This document shows, one piece after another, positions 1 to 10,550 of a stretch of DNA of 64,000 nt (position 1 is the stretch's first letter; each line of letters begins with the position of its first letter). A program made the position numbers and the translations under genes. Origin of the DNA: Pristionchus mayeri (taxonomy: Eukaryota; Nematoda; Chromadorea; Rhabditida; Neodiplogasteridae). The stretch lies in the NCBI GenBank assembly GCA_036245805.1, contig BTRK01000002.1, positions 40,778,661 through 40,842,660 on the forward strand, read 5' to 3'. The notes under the pieces were generated by a model. It searched no databases, was not told the DNA's origin, and worked only from the letters and a program-made list of their open reading frames with translations.

Positions 1-2399
1 AGCGAACAATGCGAGAGCTACGCTTCAGTCGATAGTGAGCGCCAGTGTAATCACCTTCTCCTTTTTTCATCTCGTTCCTTCCTCCCTGTCAATCTCACTG
101 CTGTCATTCATCTACTCTCTCGAATTTCCACACTCTCCCAATCATGTTATGAGTCATCTCTCCCTTTTCGAAGCAGAGCCCACTCGTCACTTTTTTCGGA
201 TCTGATGAAAGAAGGAGAACAAGTATTGCAGTCTAACGTCAACGCTAACTCGAATGAAATCATATCCACATTTTTTATCTTTCATCATTCAACTCTCCAG
301 TGATATCCCATTGGCATCTAATTCCACATCGGTGTAATCATGACATTATTTTATAAAAAGCAATAGCCTATTGTTGTGTCAGAGAATAAGTTATAAGGTC
401 AACGTGTAATCTTTGTGACGATAAGCATTCGAACTGCTCGTAGCTTCCAATTTACAATATGTTTATATTTGGACAGTGGAAAAGGACAAAATCATTCCGT
501 TTCCTTCGTGTTTGTCACGGAGAAGATTGCGTACAGATAGAAATCCGGATCTGCCGATGTCTCGGATACTGAAATTGCGCATCTTACTTTGATATTTCCG
601 TTTTCCTGATCTAAGATAGTAGAGAAGTGGGGTCTACGGTCACTATGTTGGACGATAACTATCTCGTATTTGATAAATCAACGACGGAATGACGTCATAT
701 CAGACATAATTCCGGTAAATGCTACTGAGTAGACTCACTAGTCGACGCCTTCTTCAGTTCTTCGAATCCTTCGATCACTACTTCTCTTCGGGCATTTTGA
801 TGAGTAAGACGTTCCCATGTTTTATCTTCCACTTGGGCACCGTCCTCTGCGGCTCGCGAAAATTGATTTGCACAAACAGGCCTGCTATCTTTTCGATTGG
901 GGTTATCAACAACTATCCATATGTAAAGAAATAGACCTCTGTGAAATCATAATTGGTAGATATTTTAGCTTGAACGGAAAGAAATAGTAGAAGTTCCATT
1001 GGGTTGGCGTAGGCAACTGTAACATGTGCGCATATTGATCGAGAAACAACAAATTCTTTGAAAAATGTGGAGAAAATAACAACAAAGAATGGGAGAGTAA
1101 AGCTTATTCGTAATCGTAATCTGAACTGGCGGCATCAGTTCGGCAGTGAAACGATGGGGAGTGAGATCCTCTTATCTGTTTTTTTTGTTCCGCCTCTACT
1201 CCTTTTTCCTTCGCTCACGTTGCTGTCAATGTTTCGCTCTCTCCAATTTGCACTCTCTCTCCCTCCTACTCTGAGTCACCCTTCCCTTTTCGATGCGGAG
1301 CCACATCATCCCTTTTTTCGGATCGGAGGAAACGGGGAGAAAGAGTAATAGGAGAGTTGGGGTCGATGCTAACCGGTGTTACACTCTAATGCAATCCAAT
1401 CCTCATTTTTTTCTTTACTTTTTATTTTAATGGTATATACGCTTTCGCATTGCTTTCTCAAACAATTGGATCGAATATTAATTGTTCGCAAAGCCACGTT
1501 GCCAACATGACACATCTATCAATACGGTGTATCCGAGCACATAATATTTTTTTATATTTTTTCAGCTATCGGATCATGGCCATTTTTCAAAATTTTAGAA
1601 GTAATTGACATTTAGTTTTCACAGACATATTTACACTAATGTGACGATAAAACTTCGAATACAGTTGATGCATCGCAGATTTCATCGATTATCTACTCAG
1701 AATCAAATGGTGTTCTTGAAAGAACTCATCGATTTTGCATTTTCACGGCATGAATTTTTCGCTTAATCGTGAAATGAGGCAGTTCTTTTATAACATCATA
1801 CTCGTGATAGTACATACTGCAATAATTATCAGGTAGTTCAACGCAGCCTTTTGTAAATGCGGAGATAAGTGTGTTCAAATATGGAAAATTTAGAGGTTTG
1901 AAAAATCGATGTTCCAGACTTTTTGAAACTTTTTTATTTCATCGTAGACGTACATATTCTTTGATGAAATGTCATATGCCGATTAATTTGTGTGCCTACT
2001 TGGCTGTCCTTAGTTTGTCATATGTCCTCATGTCCTATGTCCTTAGTTTCAAATAGAAACTCACGTATCTCAATAGATTGCATTTACCGGGCCGGATTAA
2101 ATCTTGCAAAACAATTTTGTTAGTAGAATAGTTCACGATTTGAGTTAGTGTAAGCAACTGAGAAGCAAGACTCATCATATACAATTTCCACAGAACGATT
2201 ATGTTACGTTAATTGAATTGCGAAATGAATAATATACTGATACGAATGGAAGAAAGAGCGCACGATGAGTGAAGGAGAAAACGAGAAGAAAAAGGAGGGA
2301 AGCGGCGATATCGATTCATTCAGATGATACACTCATCGTGATATTTGTCATATTCGCTTCTCACCTTTCCTCCTGTCTTCCATGTAAATGCAAAAAGTA
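1..2399. other. No gene recognised; diverged repeat pair
   Basis: I see no exon chain or known protein here. Two pyrimidine-rich stretches, about 60-235 and 1150-1365, are diverged copies of one another: both run through CTCTCYC-rich sequence into a shared block around CTTTTTTCGGATC and then a purine-rich end. The open frame at 1058-1348 lies in the second copy and is not a convincing gene. Confidence 0.4.
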
Positions 2400-3641
2400 T
2401 TGGGGTGTCCGGAAAGTTCGTATAATTTTTTGTTTTTATTTTTTATTCAATGCTTTACAATTCTCAGTGACCAGTGTATGCCCCCTTCTTTCTCACTACC
2501 TCCCTCCAGCGATTGGGCAGGGTCTCGATTCCTCTCTTCCAGAATGCGGGTTTCTTCGAGACCGCCCAGTTCACGAAAGCCCTCACAACTTCATCTCGAT
2601 TCTTGAACTTCTTTCCTTTGCAGAAGTCAGAGAGAGAGCGGAAGCAGTAGTAGTCGCATGGGGAGAGATCCGGGGAATACGGTGGATGGGGAATCCTCTC
2701 GATCTTCAGCTCGTCCATTTTCTTCTGGGTCATCTTCGCTCGATGTGGGCGAGCATTGTCCATCAGAAGAAGAATTTTGCCCTGGTTCAGGAGTCTGGGA
2801 GGGACTCTGATCGCGACATCTTCCAGTTGTTCAGAGAAGAGGTCGGCATTGATGCTGGTGCCAGGGGCGAGGATCTCCCAGTAGATGGGACCGAGCACTG
2901 AGAAGAAGAAGCAGAGGAGTTCCTTCTTTCCGTGCTCTTCCTTCTTCGGGACGGGCGTGGGCTTCTCATCTGCATCCACCCATTGCAGTCTCCTCACAGG
3001 GTTATCGTACGTGATCCACTTCTCATCTGTAGCGATGATGGAATTGACCCATCGAAGATTGGATCTACGATGGAGTAATTCCCGACAGACTTGAACACGA
3101 TTTTTCAGCTGTTCGGGGGAGAGGTCATGGGGAATCACTTGTGGGAGTTTCGGCTTCTTCTCAGATCGATGGAGGATATCGGATACCGTTGATCTGGGAG
3201 TACCAGTATCCTTCTTCAACTCACGCACACTGGCCATGGGCTTGTGCTTCAGTGTGCGGAGAACGAGAGGCTGATCGAGGGAGGGAGGGCGTCCAGAGCG
3301 GGGTTGATCATCGAGACCAAACTCCCCTTTCTTGAAGCGGGAGAACCACTTATAGCAGAAGGGTATGGAGGGGGCGTCAGCTCCTTCCGACTGGGCCAGG
3401 GCAGAGTGGGCCTCCTTCACGGATCGGCCAAGACGGTAGTAATGAAGTAAAACTGCTCGGAGGTAGAGATGGGAGTCCATCACAAGAATCAATGTAGCAA
3501 CTAGGAGACTGATTAAATCCTCTCACTACTCGACGTCAGAATGATGCAATACATTGTTGACAAATAGATTGCGCAATCACTGCATTTGATCGCGAACTGA
3601 CTTTTTTCCGAAGCATTATACGAACTTTCCGGGCATCCCAA
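2400..3641 (-). mobile_element. Full-length mariner element, possibly intact
   Basis: Terminal inverted repeats of about 28 bp start TTGGGGTGTCCGGAAAGTTC on the left; the right end read in reverse gives TTGGGATGCCCGGAAAGTTC. TA lies immediately outside both ends (2398-2399 and 3642-3643), the target duplication of Tc1/mariner elements. Length is about 1242 bp, normal for mariner, and one uninterrupted transposase frame fills it on the minus strand. Confidence 0.93.
2464..3492 (-). CDS. Mariner transposase (DD34D), uninterrupted
   Basis: This is a cut-and-paste transposase acting on its own terminal repeats. The 342-residue frame is full length for mariner. The N-terminal half carries the helix-turn-helix DNA-binding region with the family block WFSRFKKGEF near residue 49 and PRSGRP near 64. 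A VIPHDLS block near 119 matches the WVPHxL region of mariners. The catalytic triad is complete: D156 in TDEKW, D245 in LLLMDNARPH and D280 in SPDLSPCDYY, with exactly 34 residues between the last two. Methionine 5 (start at 3480) is the likelier start, because MDSHLYLRAVLLHYY resembles usual mariner N-termini. No frameshift or stop is present, so the protein could be active; expression is not shown. The antisense frame at 2269-2901 is a shadow. Confidence 0.93.
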   Translation of the reverse strand: MILVMDSHLYLRAVLLHYYRLGRSVKEAHSALAQSEGADAPSIPFCYKWFSRFKKGEFGLDDQPRSGRPPSLDQPLVLRTLKHKPMASVRELKKDTGTPRSTVSDILHRSEKKPKLPQVIPHDLSPEQLKNRVQVCRELLHRRSNLRWVNSIIATDEKWITYDNPVRRLQWVDADEKPTPVPKKEEHGKKELLCFFFSVLGPIYWEILAPGTSINADLFSEQLEDVAIRVPPRLLNQGKILLLMDNARPHRAKMTQKKMDELKIERIPHPPYSPDLSPCDYYCFRSLSDFCKGKKFKNRDEVVRAFVNWAVSKKPAFWKRGIETLPNRWREVVRKKGAYTGH

Positions 3642-3860
3642 TAATATAGATATTCAGAATATTGATGCCTATTGATTTCATGCGACACATGCTACATATT
3701 TCATATGAAATCAATTGCGGTTCAAGCTGCATCAATTTGTTGATTTGGCGTTATTAAATACTAGTCCGGGTGCCCCCCGCCTTCGGCGAGGGCCTCGTCC
3801 TAGCGGAGTAGGTTTCGCAATCACTCGTTTCGAAACTTGTTGGCGCGCGATCTCTCTCTC

Positions 3861-4102
3861 TCCTCGTTTCGCAATCGTTTCGCAATCCGAACAGACGTAC
3901 GGACACAGCGCTTTATATATAGGAAAGGATATTTCAAATCATCTTCCCCTTCTCACCACGTTGCTCTTTTCTCTCGCAGCGTCCGCAGTCAATCAAGGAG
4001 AAAATGGGCACTGCGTCAACTATTTGTCATCTCTCTCATTTCATGTTTTCCCCTTCCATCATCGAGTTTCAAGTGCAATTGTACTGCTTTGGAAATAAAT
4101 AA
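3861..4102 (+). promoter_or_regulatory. Recurrent TATA-containing motif, possible short transcript
   Basis: The block CGCAATCCGAACAGACG...GCGCTTTATATATAGG (about 3881-3923) recurs at the centre of the 32-39 kb palindrome in both orientations, and its first half recurs near 30515. It contains a good TATA box. Downstream are a splice-acceptor-like CTCTCGCAG at 3972-3979, an ATG at 4004, a 32-codon frame ending at 4102 and an overlapping AATAAA. That could be a tiny transcription unit, but nothing shows the peptide is real. Confidence 0.25.
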
Positions 4103-5157
4103 AGTATGGTTTATGCAAAATTTGAAGACATTTGTCAAATGAGATGCGATGAATTGCAATGACGCTCCGATAAGTATTGAACCATAAATTCTTGGCAAAA
4201 TAGACAACAAATAATTATTTCTTGAAATTTTTGTTTTGACGGTCATCTTTAGTTCTCAATTGGTGTTCACATCATCACACGCTCATGCATCCCCGTCGCA
4301 TCCCATAGAGGCCTGAACTACAGATTAAATCAAAAAAAGTTTTAGCAATAGTCAGAATATCATACAGTTTAGATGTGTTTCCATTCACGGTATCCGTTGA
4401 TGGGAAATCAATACATTGTCACTTATCGTGTTGTAGACATCGACATCTGTTGCATTTTAACAACAAGTCTCTTCTAAGTACTTACATTATCTTCAGTTGT
4501 CATATTTAAAAAAAATGACATATCGTTGGTTGTCGGCCTTGATGACTTGAGTCATCAAGGCTTGAGTAAGCAACTGAAAAGAAATAGCATAAATATATAT
4601 ATATTGAAAACAAGGAATTGCCACAATATTTGCCGATTTTGCATTATTATTTTTTCAATAGAATTCAATGGTAAGTGATCGAGCATGGCAAAGGGAAGAA
4701 ATAAGGAACGAATAACGAAAGGGAGAAATAGATGGATAAATTAAAAAGGCATACACACTTGTTGATGCATCGTTCTCTATACCATTCTACCCCTCCTACA
4801 TTTAGATTAGTGAATAAGAAAGAAAAAAACATAGAAGTGGACACGTTTGATAGAATATAAGTGACTGATGTTTTCGGCTGAAGAAATACAAAAAAAGCAG
4901 TATATCTCTCGCTCTCGTCATCAGAAACGACGAAAACAGAAAAAAAGAAGAAAACATTAAGTAAATGTACATGAAAATGTATATGTATGAAAATGTAATG
5001 TATGAGTAAATGTACATGAAAGAGAACGCATTGAATCATATTTTTTTCCTGAAATAATATATATATATTTGTAGAGCATGCAGATTGAAGTGGAGAATTA
5101 TAAGTGAAGAATTATATCTGACGTGGAGAATTGCTCTGATGATCATTCTTCGTATAC
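4103..5157. other. No gene recognised
   Basis: AT-rich sequence without a supported exon. A short perfect inverted repeat (CCTTGATGACTTGAGTCATCAAGG, arms at about 4538-4562) and a TA microsatellite near 4592 are the only structures I see. Confidence 0.4.
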
Positions 5158-5404
5158 TATATGCGGGGTAAAAGCTGGACATTTTTTTGCTACACATCAT
5201 TTCACGATGCATTTATCAGCTCTATGCCGACATCTTTGTTGGAGAGAGTGAAAATGAAAAATAATTTAATTACCTGTGCGATGGAGGAAGAACAAAGGCA
5301 ACGGGTTCATGCTTCACTCTCACCCACAGAATTGTCGGCATAGATCTGATAAATGCATCATACAATGATGTGTAGCAAAATATGTCCAGCTTTTTCCCCA
5401 TACA
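5158..5404. repeat. Foldback MITE with about 75-bp arms
   Basis: The left arm (GGGGTAAAAGCTGGACAT, ACATCATTTCACGATGCATT, to GCCGAC) pairs with the right arm (GTCGGCATAG...GTCCAGCTTTTTCCCC). The spacer is about 80 bp. No coding content. Confidence 0.75.
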
Positions 5405-6055
5405 TATCATACGAAAAATGCTAATCAGAGCAAGGCGCATTTAGCCACGTAATTCGTGGTTTTGGTTTATGTCCTATATTCGAAAACGTCAAATATAATA
5501 TATCATGTTGTCATGCAAAATCACGTGGTATGTTGATGCCAGCGGCTTAGTAGTGGCACTGGGCACCCCATATACAAATTTCATTTTGTTTAATAAATCG
5601 GTTCCCGAAGTTATGAGCAGAAGTATAGGTGCAGCCTACATGCAGCTTGGCTTAACGGTGCGAAATGATGGTGAAAAATGAAGTAGACCTCGATCTCGAT
5701 GATCAGCACCATAGATTACCCCGTTAGGCTAATTTTCGAAAATTTGGTGCGCAAAGTTTGTCCGACTTTTACGCGAACAGGCTCATAGACTGCTATGCTC
5801 ATTCCTATCTCTTTGATAGTGTCAAACATACACGTTGATTGCCCCCGATCCCCTTGCAATGTGTACTGTTTTACCCTTGAACTGTTCCTCATGTCTTTTC
5901 ACATAATTTCTGGAGCTGGTATTCGAGGAAATCGACGTAGAATCATCAGAGAGAATTCTGCAAAAAGACCGCCTATAATACGCCTATAATAAGATGTACA
6001 ATTCACTACCGCGATAAACCGTTGAGTTTTTATTGTGATTTTGTATCATAATCTC
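5405..6055. other. No gene recognised
   Basis: Nothing supported between the two MITEs. The short open frame at 5795-5989 has no family features. Confidence 0.4.
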
Positions 6056-6171
6056 TAGTGATGCCCAATCGGCTCGCGCTCTCCTCGTTTCACACGCTCG
6101 CTCTCTCGCTCTGTCTGACCGGTGAGAGAGCGTGTGAAACGAGGAGAGCGCGCGCCGTTTTGGCATCACTA
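6056..6171. mobile_element. hAT-type hairpin MITE, copy 1
   Basis: Ends are TAGTGATGCC and GGCATCACTA. The body is an almost perfect hairpin rich in CTCTCTCG/CGAGAGAG. Flanks ATAATCTC (6048-6055) and ATAAACTC (6172-6179) match at 7 of 8 bases, the 8-bp duplication expected for hAT. The same family sits at 12354-12465. Confidence 0.85.
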
Positions 6172-6493
6172 ATAAACTCTATACGACAAATATTCAAGTT
6201 CCCCTCCAATACCTCATCGTCTCGCCTCCCCACATCTCTGTTCAATCGATAGCATGACCTTTTTCCTTCTGGGGGACGCTAACATTCGGTATTGTGACAC
6301 TCCGCTGACGTGCTTTGCTATTGAATTCAACATCTTTGTTACTATGTCATAAGCCTGTCATCTCCATTATACGAGTCATCGCATTGTTCATTATGATGGT
6401 ATATTTTGCGCGTTGGGCTATCTCTCAACAAAATACACAAATATATTTTTCAAGTTTGTTAAAAATTATATGTATTTATTTCACATAACTGAA

Positions 6494-6627
6494 ATGACTA
6501 ACGCACCGCATGTACTGAAGCCCACAAAGAATGAACAGATACAAGAAGATACTGCCAGCACCCGGGATTCAGATGGTGCTCATGAATTTATTATATTCAG
6601 ATTGTTGATTATTTTCAGGAACCGAAT
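6494..6627 (+). pseudogene. RING-family gene fragment: exon 1 and start of exon 2
   Basis: Exon 1 (6494-6575, 82 nt, phase 1) encodes MTNAPHVLKPTKNEQIQEDT and ends at a GT donor. It has exactly the length and phase of exon 1 in the relatives at 41982 and 49099, and shares LKPTK-E--xEDT with the former. After a short intron ending TTTTCAG, exon 2 begins GGAACCGAATA, matching GGAACCAAATA of the relatives. About nine bases later foldback FB1 starts. The middle exons (3 to 9 of the 49.1-kb gene) cannot be found downstream, so this is a broken 5' end. It could once have belonged to the pseudogene at 10315-13133. Confidence 0.6.
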
Positions 6628-8929
6628 ATCACGCCTCTCATGAGAGAATGGTGAAATTGGTTCTAACCGGTTTTGATCATATTAAGGCATGCCTGAGTGA
6701 CCCTCGAACTTTTATTGTGCAGACTTCATTTTGGAGCTTCCCACACCGGGTCGCAATTCGACATCACCTACTTCAAGGGCCGAATTCTCGAAAACGGTGA
6801 TAGATTGAGCAAAAGTGACCTCTGAGTGACCCCGAGTCATTTTTTGAGCTCTATCGATCTATTTAAATCAATTTCTCTGAATCCGATTTTGAACGACGGT
6901 ACGTTGTAGGTCAATTTTCTCAAAAATGTATTAGGTTGTAACATAAGTTTTGTCGCATTTCGGAGGTTCACAATATTTCCATGAAGGATACTTCTCAAAC
7001 ATTATCAATGCCTGACCTCCTAGTATATGTTTGGGGTGTTCATGCACATTCAAACCATAGGGTAGAGCTGAACTGCGCACGCTGGCTATGCGAAAAATAT
7101 TAACATGAACTGATTTAAATTTGGTGCAGATTTTTTTAATTCGTTTGATCAGGTGCTAGTTCGCAGAGATGAATAATGAACCAAACTTCTACAGCATGGT
7201 GATATACCCCGTCAATGCTCTTTCAAAATATACGCCAGATATGGTGCTATGTTGAGCGGAATCAAAGATATACTTCACTGAGTGTAAGGTTAGCCGCTGA
7301 TTCGTAGCCAACTTGACCAACTCTTCTGAATCCAGAATTGCAACAACAGTGACTAACATAAGTGCGTTCCAATTACCACTCATGGAGGTATAATTTATCA
7401 TTAAACAAGTGAGAGAAAGAACACTCCACTTGTGGGAAATTTGAATTTTTATTAATTCAATTCGCGCACAATTTTACCAAAATATGCAAGTTTAGGTGTT
7501 TCGAATTAAAGATTGTCATTCAAAAGCTATTTATTTCCAAACTTATCCCATGTAGATACTAGTAAGGGAAGGGTTTATGGTTAGGATGGACACAACAAAT
7601 CAGATATTGAACATGTGTGCGAGGTAGGAATATGAACAAAGTGCCGATTTCATTAGTTTCATTTACATACCATCGTTCTGAATGGAGCCACTTATCTCAA
7701 CGGAACCCAATCTACCCCAAACTTTGTCTGCATACTGACCACTTTGGGTGAACTATATTCCACCACTATTTGGATCTGGATATCTATTGAGAAGAAAATT
7801 CGGCTTGCGAAAGTTTTCGCGACCGTCACCAACCATCCACATTATACAAACTCGTCTACATTTCTAGAACGATTTTCGTTTGTCATTATCCGTGAGTGGT
7901 TCAAAATTATGCACATATGTAGTACTTTACGCAAATCACACAAAATCGGCATAATTTATCCTTTTCAAGAAGAGCTGATGCGTGAAAATGATTTGTAATC
8001 CTTATCTCAGTACAACTTTGTCTGACTAATGTGCCTCCTCAACTGCCTTGACAGGACTGAAGTAAAGCGCGTAAAAAAGAGTACGAAGGCCCTGACTGAT
8101 GATGAATAACGAAATTGAGATTAAATTAATTCGAAGAATTTCTGAGGTTAAAATGCATAAGAGATTGGACGCGACAAAACTTATGTTACAACCTGATAGG
8201 TGCAGTAGCAGCTCAAATTTATTCAATCAATGCAGCTCGGAGAGAGCTTTCCAATGAGTGGTTTGCCAAAAAAATACGGGCACGTTGGTGAAACTTTCGC
8301 CCCTTTTAGGTTTTTCGATTATTTGAAGCCATTCCTCGCACACCGCGCGTCTTTTGGGAGTGAGGGAGGAGTGAGGACAATGGGGTGAGTGAGGGACAAT
8401 GGGATCATTTCACTCTGCGCTCTCAAAAAACGCGCGGTGTAGCGAGCAATGGAGTGACTTCAAATGATCGAAAAACGTAAAAGGGGCGAAAGTTTCACCA
8501 CCGTGCCCGTATTTTTTTGGCAAACCACTCATTGGAAAGCTCTCTCCGAGCTGTATTGATTGAAGAAATTTGAGCTGCTACTGCGCCTACATTTTTGAGA
8601 AAATTGACCTGCAACGTACCGTCGTTCAAAATCGGATTCAGAGAAATTGATTTAAATCTATCGATAGAGCTCAAAAAATGACTCGGAGTCACTCAGAGGT
8701 CACTTTTGCTCAATCTATCACAGTATTCGAGAAATCGGCCCTTGAAGTGAGTGATGCCGAATTGCGACCCGGTGTAGGAAGCTCCAAAATGAAGTCTACA
8801 TAAAAAGACGTTGGGGGTCACTCAGGCATGCCTTAGGATGGCCAAAACCGGTTAGAACTCAGTTCACGATTTTCCTCCATTCCCATGAATGGCAAATTCC
8901 GCTCGATTCTCTCGTGAGAGGCGTGATAT
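6626..8929. mobile_element. Foldback element FB1, split by a nested transposon
   Basis: Ends are ATATCACGCCTCTCA and its inverse TGAGAGGCGTGATAT. The left arm (6626-6930, continuing 8197-8385) is the reverse complement of the right arm (about 8385-8929). Shared blocks include TCTAACCGGTTTT, GGCATGCCTGAGTGACC, ATCGATAGAGCTCAAAAAATGACTC, and the 8230-8300/8470-8560 pair around AAATACGGGCACG. Without the insert it is about 1.04 kb and nearly a perfect palindrome. A 1.27-kb mariner-type element sits in the left arm. Confidence 0.88.
6931..8196. mobile_element. Non-coding mariner-type element, copy 1 (nested in FB1)
   Basis: Starts TTAGGTTGTAACATAAGTTT and ends with the inverse, about 28-bp inverted repeats typical of mariner. 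TA flanks both ends (6929-6930, 8197-8198). The uninterrupted sequence in the other FB1 arm (8585-8605) shows the empty site with a single TA. At 1266 bp it is long enough for a transposase, but no DDD motif or long frame is visible on either strand. A near-identical copy lies at 30543-31807. Confidence 0.88.
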
Positions 8930-10314
8930 ATCTGGAAATTCACTTTGCCAGTTGTCCTTCACATGTGCGCCATGAAGCAGTTCGTTAATTTAACTTTTAA
9001 TTTAGATAATTTGCAAATCAATGTTGTTTTTTTTATGCTATACAATTAATATCAATCGATCAATCAATTTTATCACGTCAGGCGATTTTCACAAGATGAG
9101 GGGGGGGGGGGGTCTTATCCATCGGCCATTGCATGCACCAGTTCTTAGGGTTCTTCTTCTAAGACCTAAAGGTCATCTTTCCACTCCATGTGGGCGAGTA
9201 TGTTTTTAGGTATGTTGAATTCGACCTTGATCTTGCGAAGTCACCTATGCATCCACTAGCTGTTCAAGGCAATGATATGTACTTCGGAGTTAGGAATGTG
9301 AGTTGCAAGATGTAAAAAATAACTGAAATTATCACGTGTATCACGAGTCAGTGAATGAAAAAATATCCCCTCGGGAACATTTTCAAAAAAGTAGACACTA
9401 ATTTAACCCATGTTATAGTGGTAGAATACCCTAATTGTAAGATTTCGAAAAATGTTGGTCATTGGTCTCAGAGCCGTCAAATAGTAATTACCCGGTTTTT
9501 CACCCGGCTACACTGTAAATCAGCTTATAGGCGATCTAGAATGATGGCATAGGGCTTAAAATGCGGGGAAAAATATTTCCAGTAACTTTTGTGTTGAAAC
9601 CTAATGTGTACGGATGCAATTTAAGATGTTGCGAAAATAAATATCGTTTTTAAGCAATCAAAAAATGTGTTGATCGTCGAGAAGTGGAAAACTACAAAAT
9701 TAATTTGCTGATTAATAAAGCAGAAATCATATATTTTCTAAGAAAAATGGGGTTCGAGAGCTCAGCCTACCCTTCAAAGTTCCAAAATTTCGGTTAAATG
9801 CGACTTAGTGCTCGACCTCATTAATTATTTATAATATCGTTCCATTCGAATGGTAAATAACGCGGTTAGTAATTTTAGTAGTTTTGAAGCGAGTGAAGAT
9901 ATATTATGTTGCAACATAATGGAATCGACGTAGTTTGAAAAATGGATTTTGGGAACCTCGTTATTTTCCAAATTTGCTCGATCCTCACTGGCCTCTTTGT
10001 TCAATATCGGCGAACTCTTAATTCTTTGTTCAATATCGGCGAACTCTTAATTAAATTTTGCTCCGCAGACTTCAAGGAACTTGAAAAATCGTGTGTTTCT
10101 ATATCTTCGTAGCTCAAAAACGTAAAATCGATGGTGTCAACAATTTCTAAATTTCATTTTGAGCACATTCTTGCAAACTCTTGAACTATATTACCATGTA
10201 AAATTATAGTAGGGTGAAATGTTTTGTAAAACACTGATAAAGGCACTGTATTTTTACTAAAAGGGAATATCGAAATTGTGAACATGTGTGAATAATCATT
10301 TTCTAAAATTTTAG
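8930..10314. repeat. Gene-free stretch with one orphan foldback arm
   Basis: About 9335-9560 is a single diverged arm of the foldback at 43243-44486; it shares TATCACGAGTCA, CGGGAACATTTTCAAAAAAG, AAGATTTCGAAAAATGT and the CCCGGTTT...CCGGC block. A poly-G run is at about 9099-9112. A 29-bp perfect tandem duplication (TTTGTTCAATATCGGCGAAC unit) is at about 9997-10054. No exon is supported. Confidence 0.55.
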
Positions 10315-10550
10315 ACTCGGAGAATATCATTCCACGTTTCCTCGATTGTGGTCAAACTTTCTGCGAAATCTGTATTTAAAACGACAAAATCAACATCGAT
10401 GATAAGTAATAATTAATGTTTGTTTCGACGAAATTCATCAGAACATTAAAGAATCCAGTGTCCGAATTGCGAATTTGTAACGCCTTTACCTGAAGGAAAA
10501 ATGCTTTCGAAGAATTTCGCACTGATCGGTTAGTCAAGGATGACCTAATA

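Noticed and set aside
2269..2901. 210-codon frame on the plus strand
   Set aside because: It is antisense to the mariner transposase and its 3' flank.
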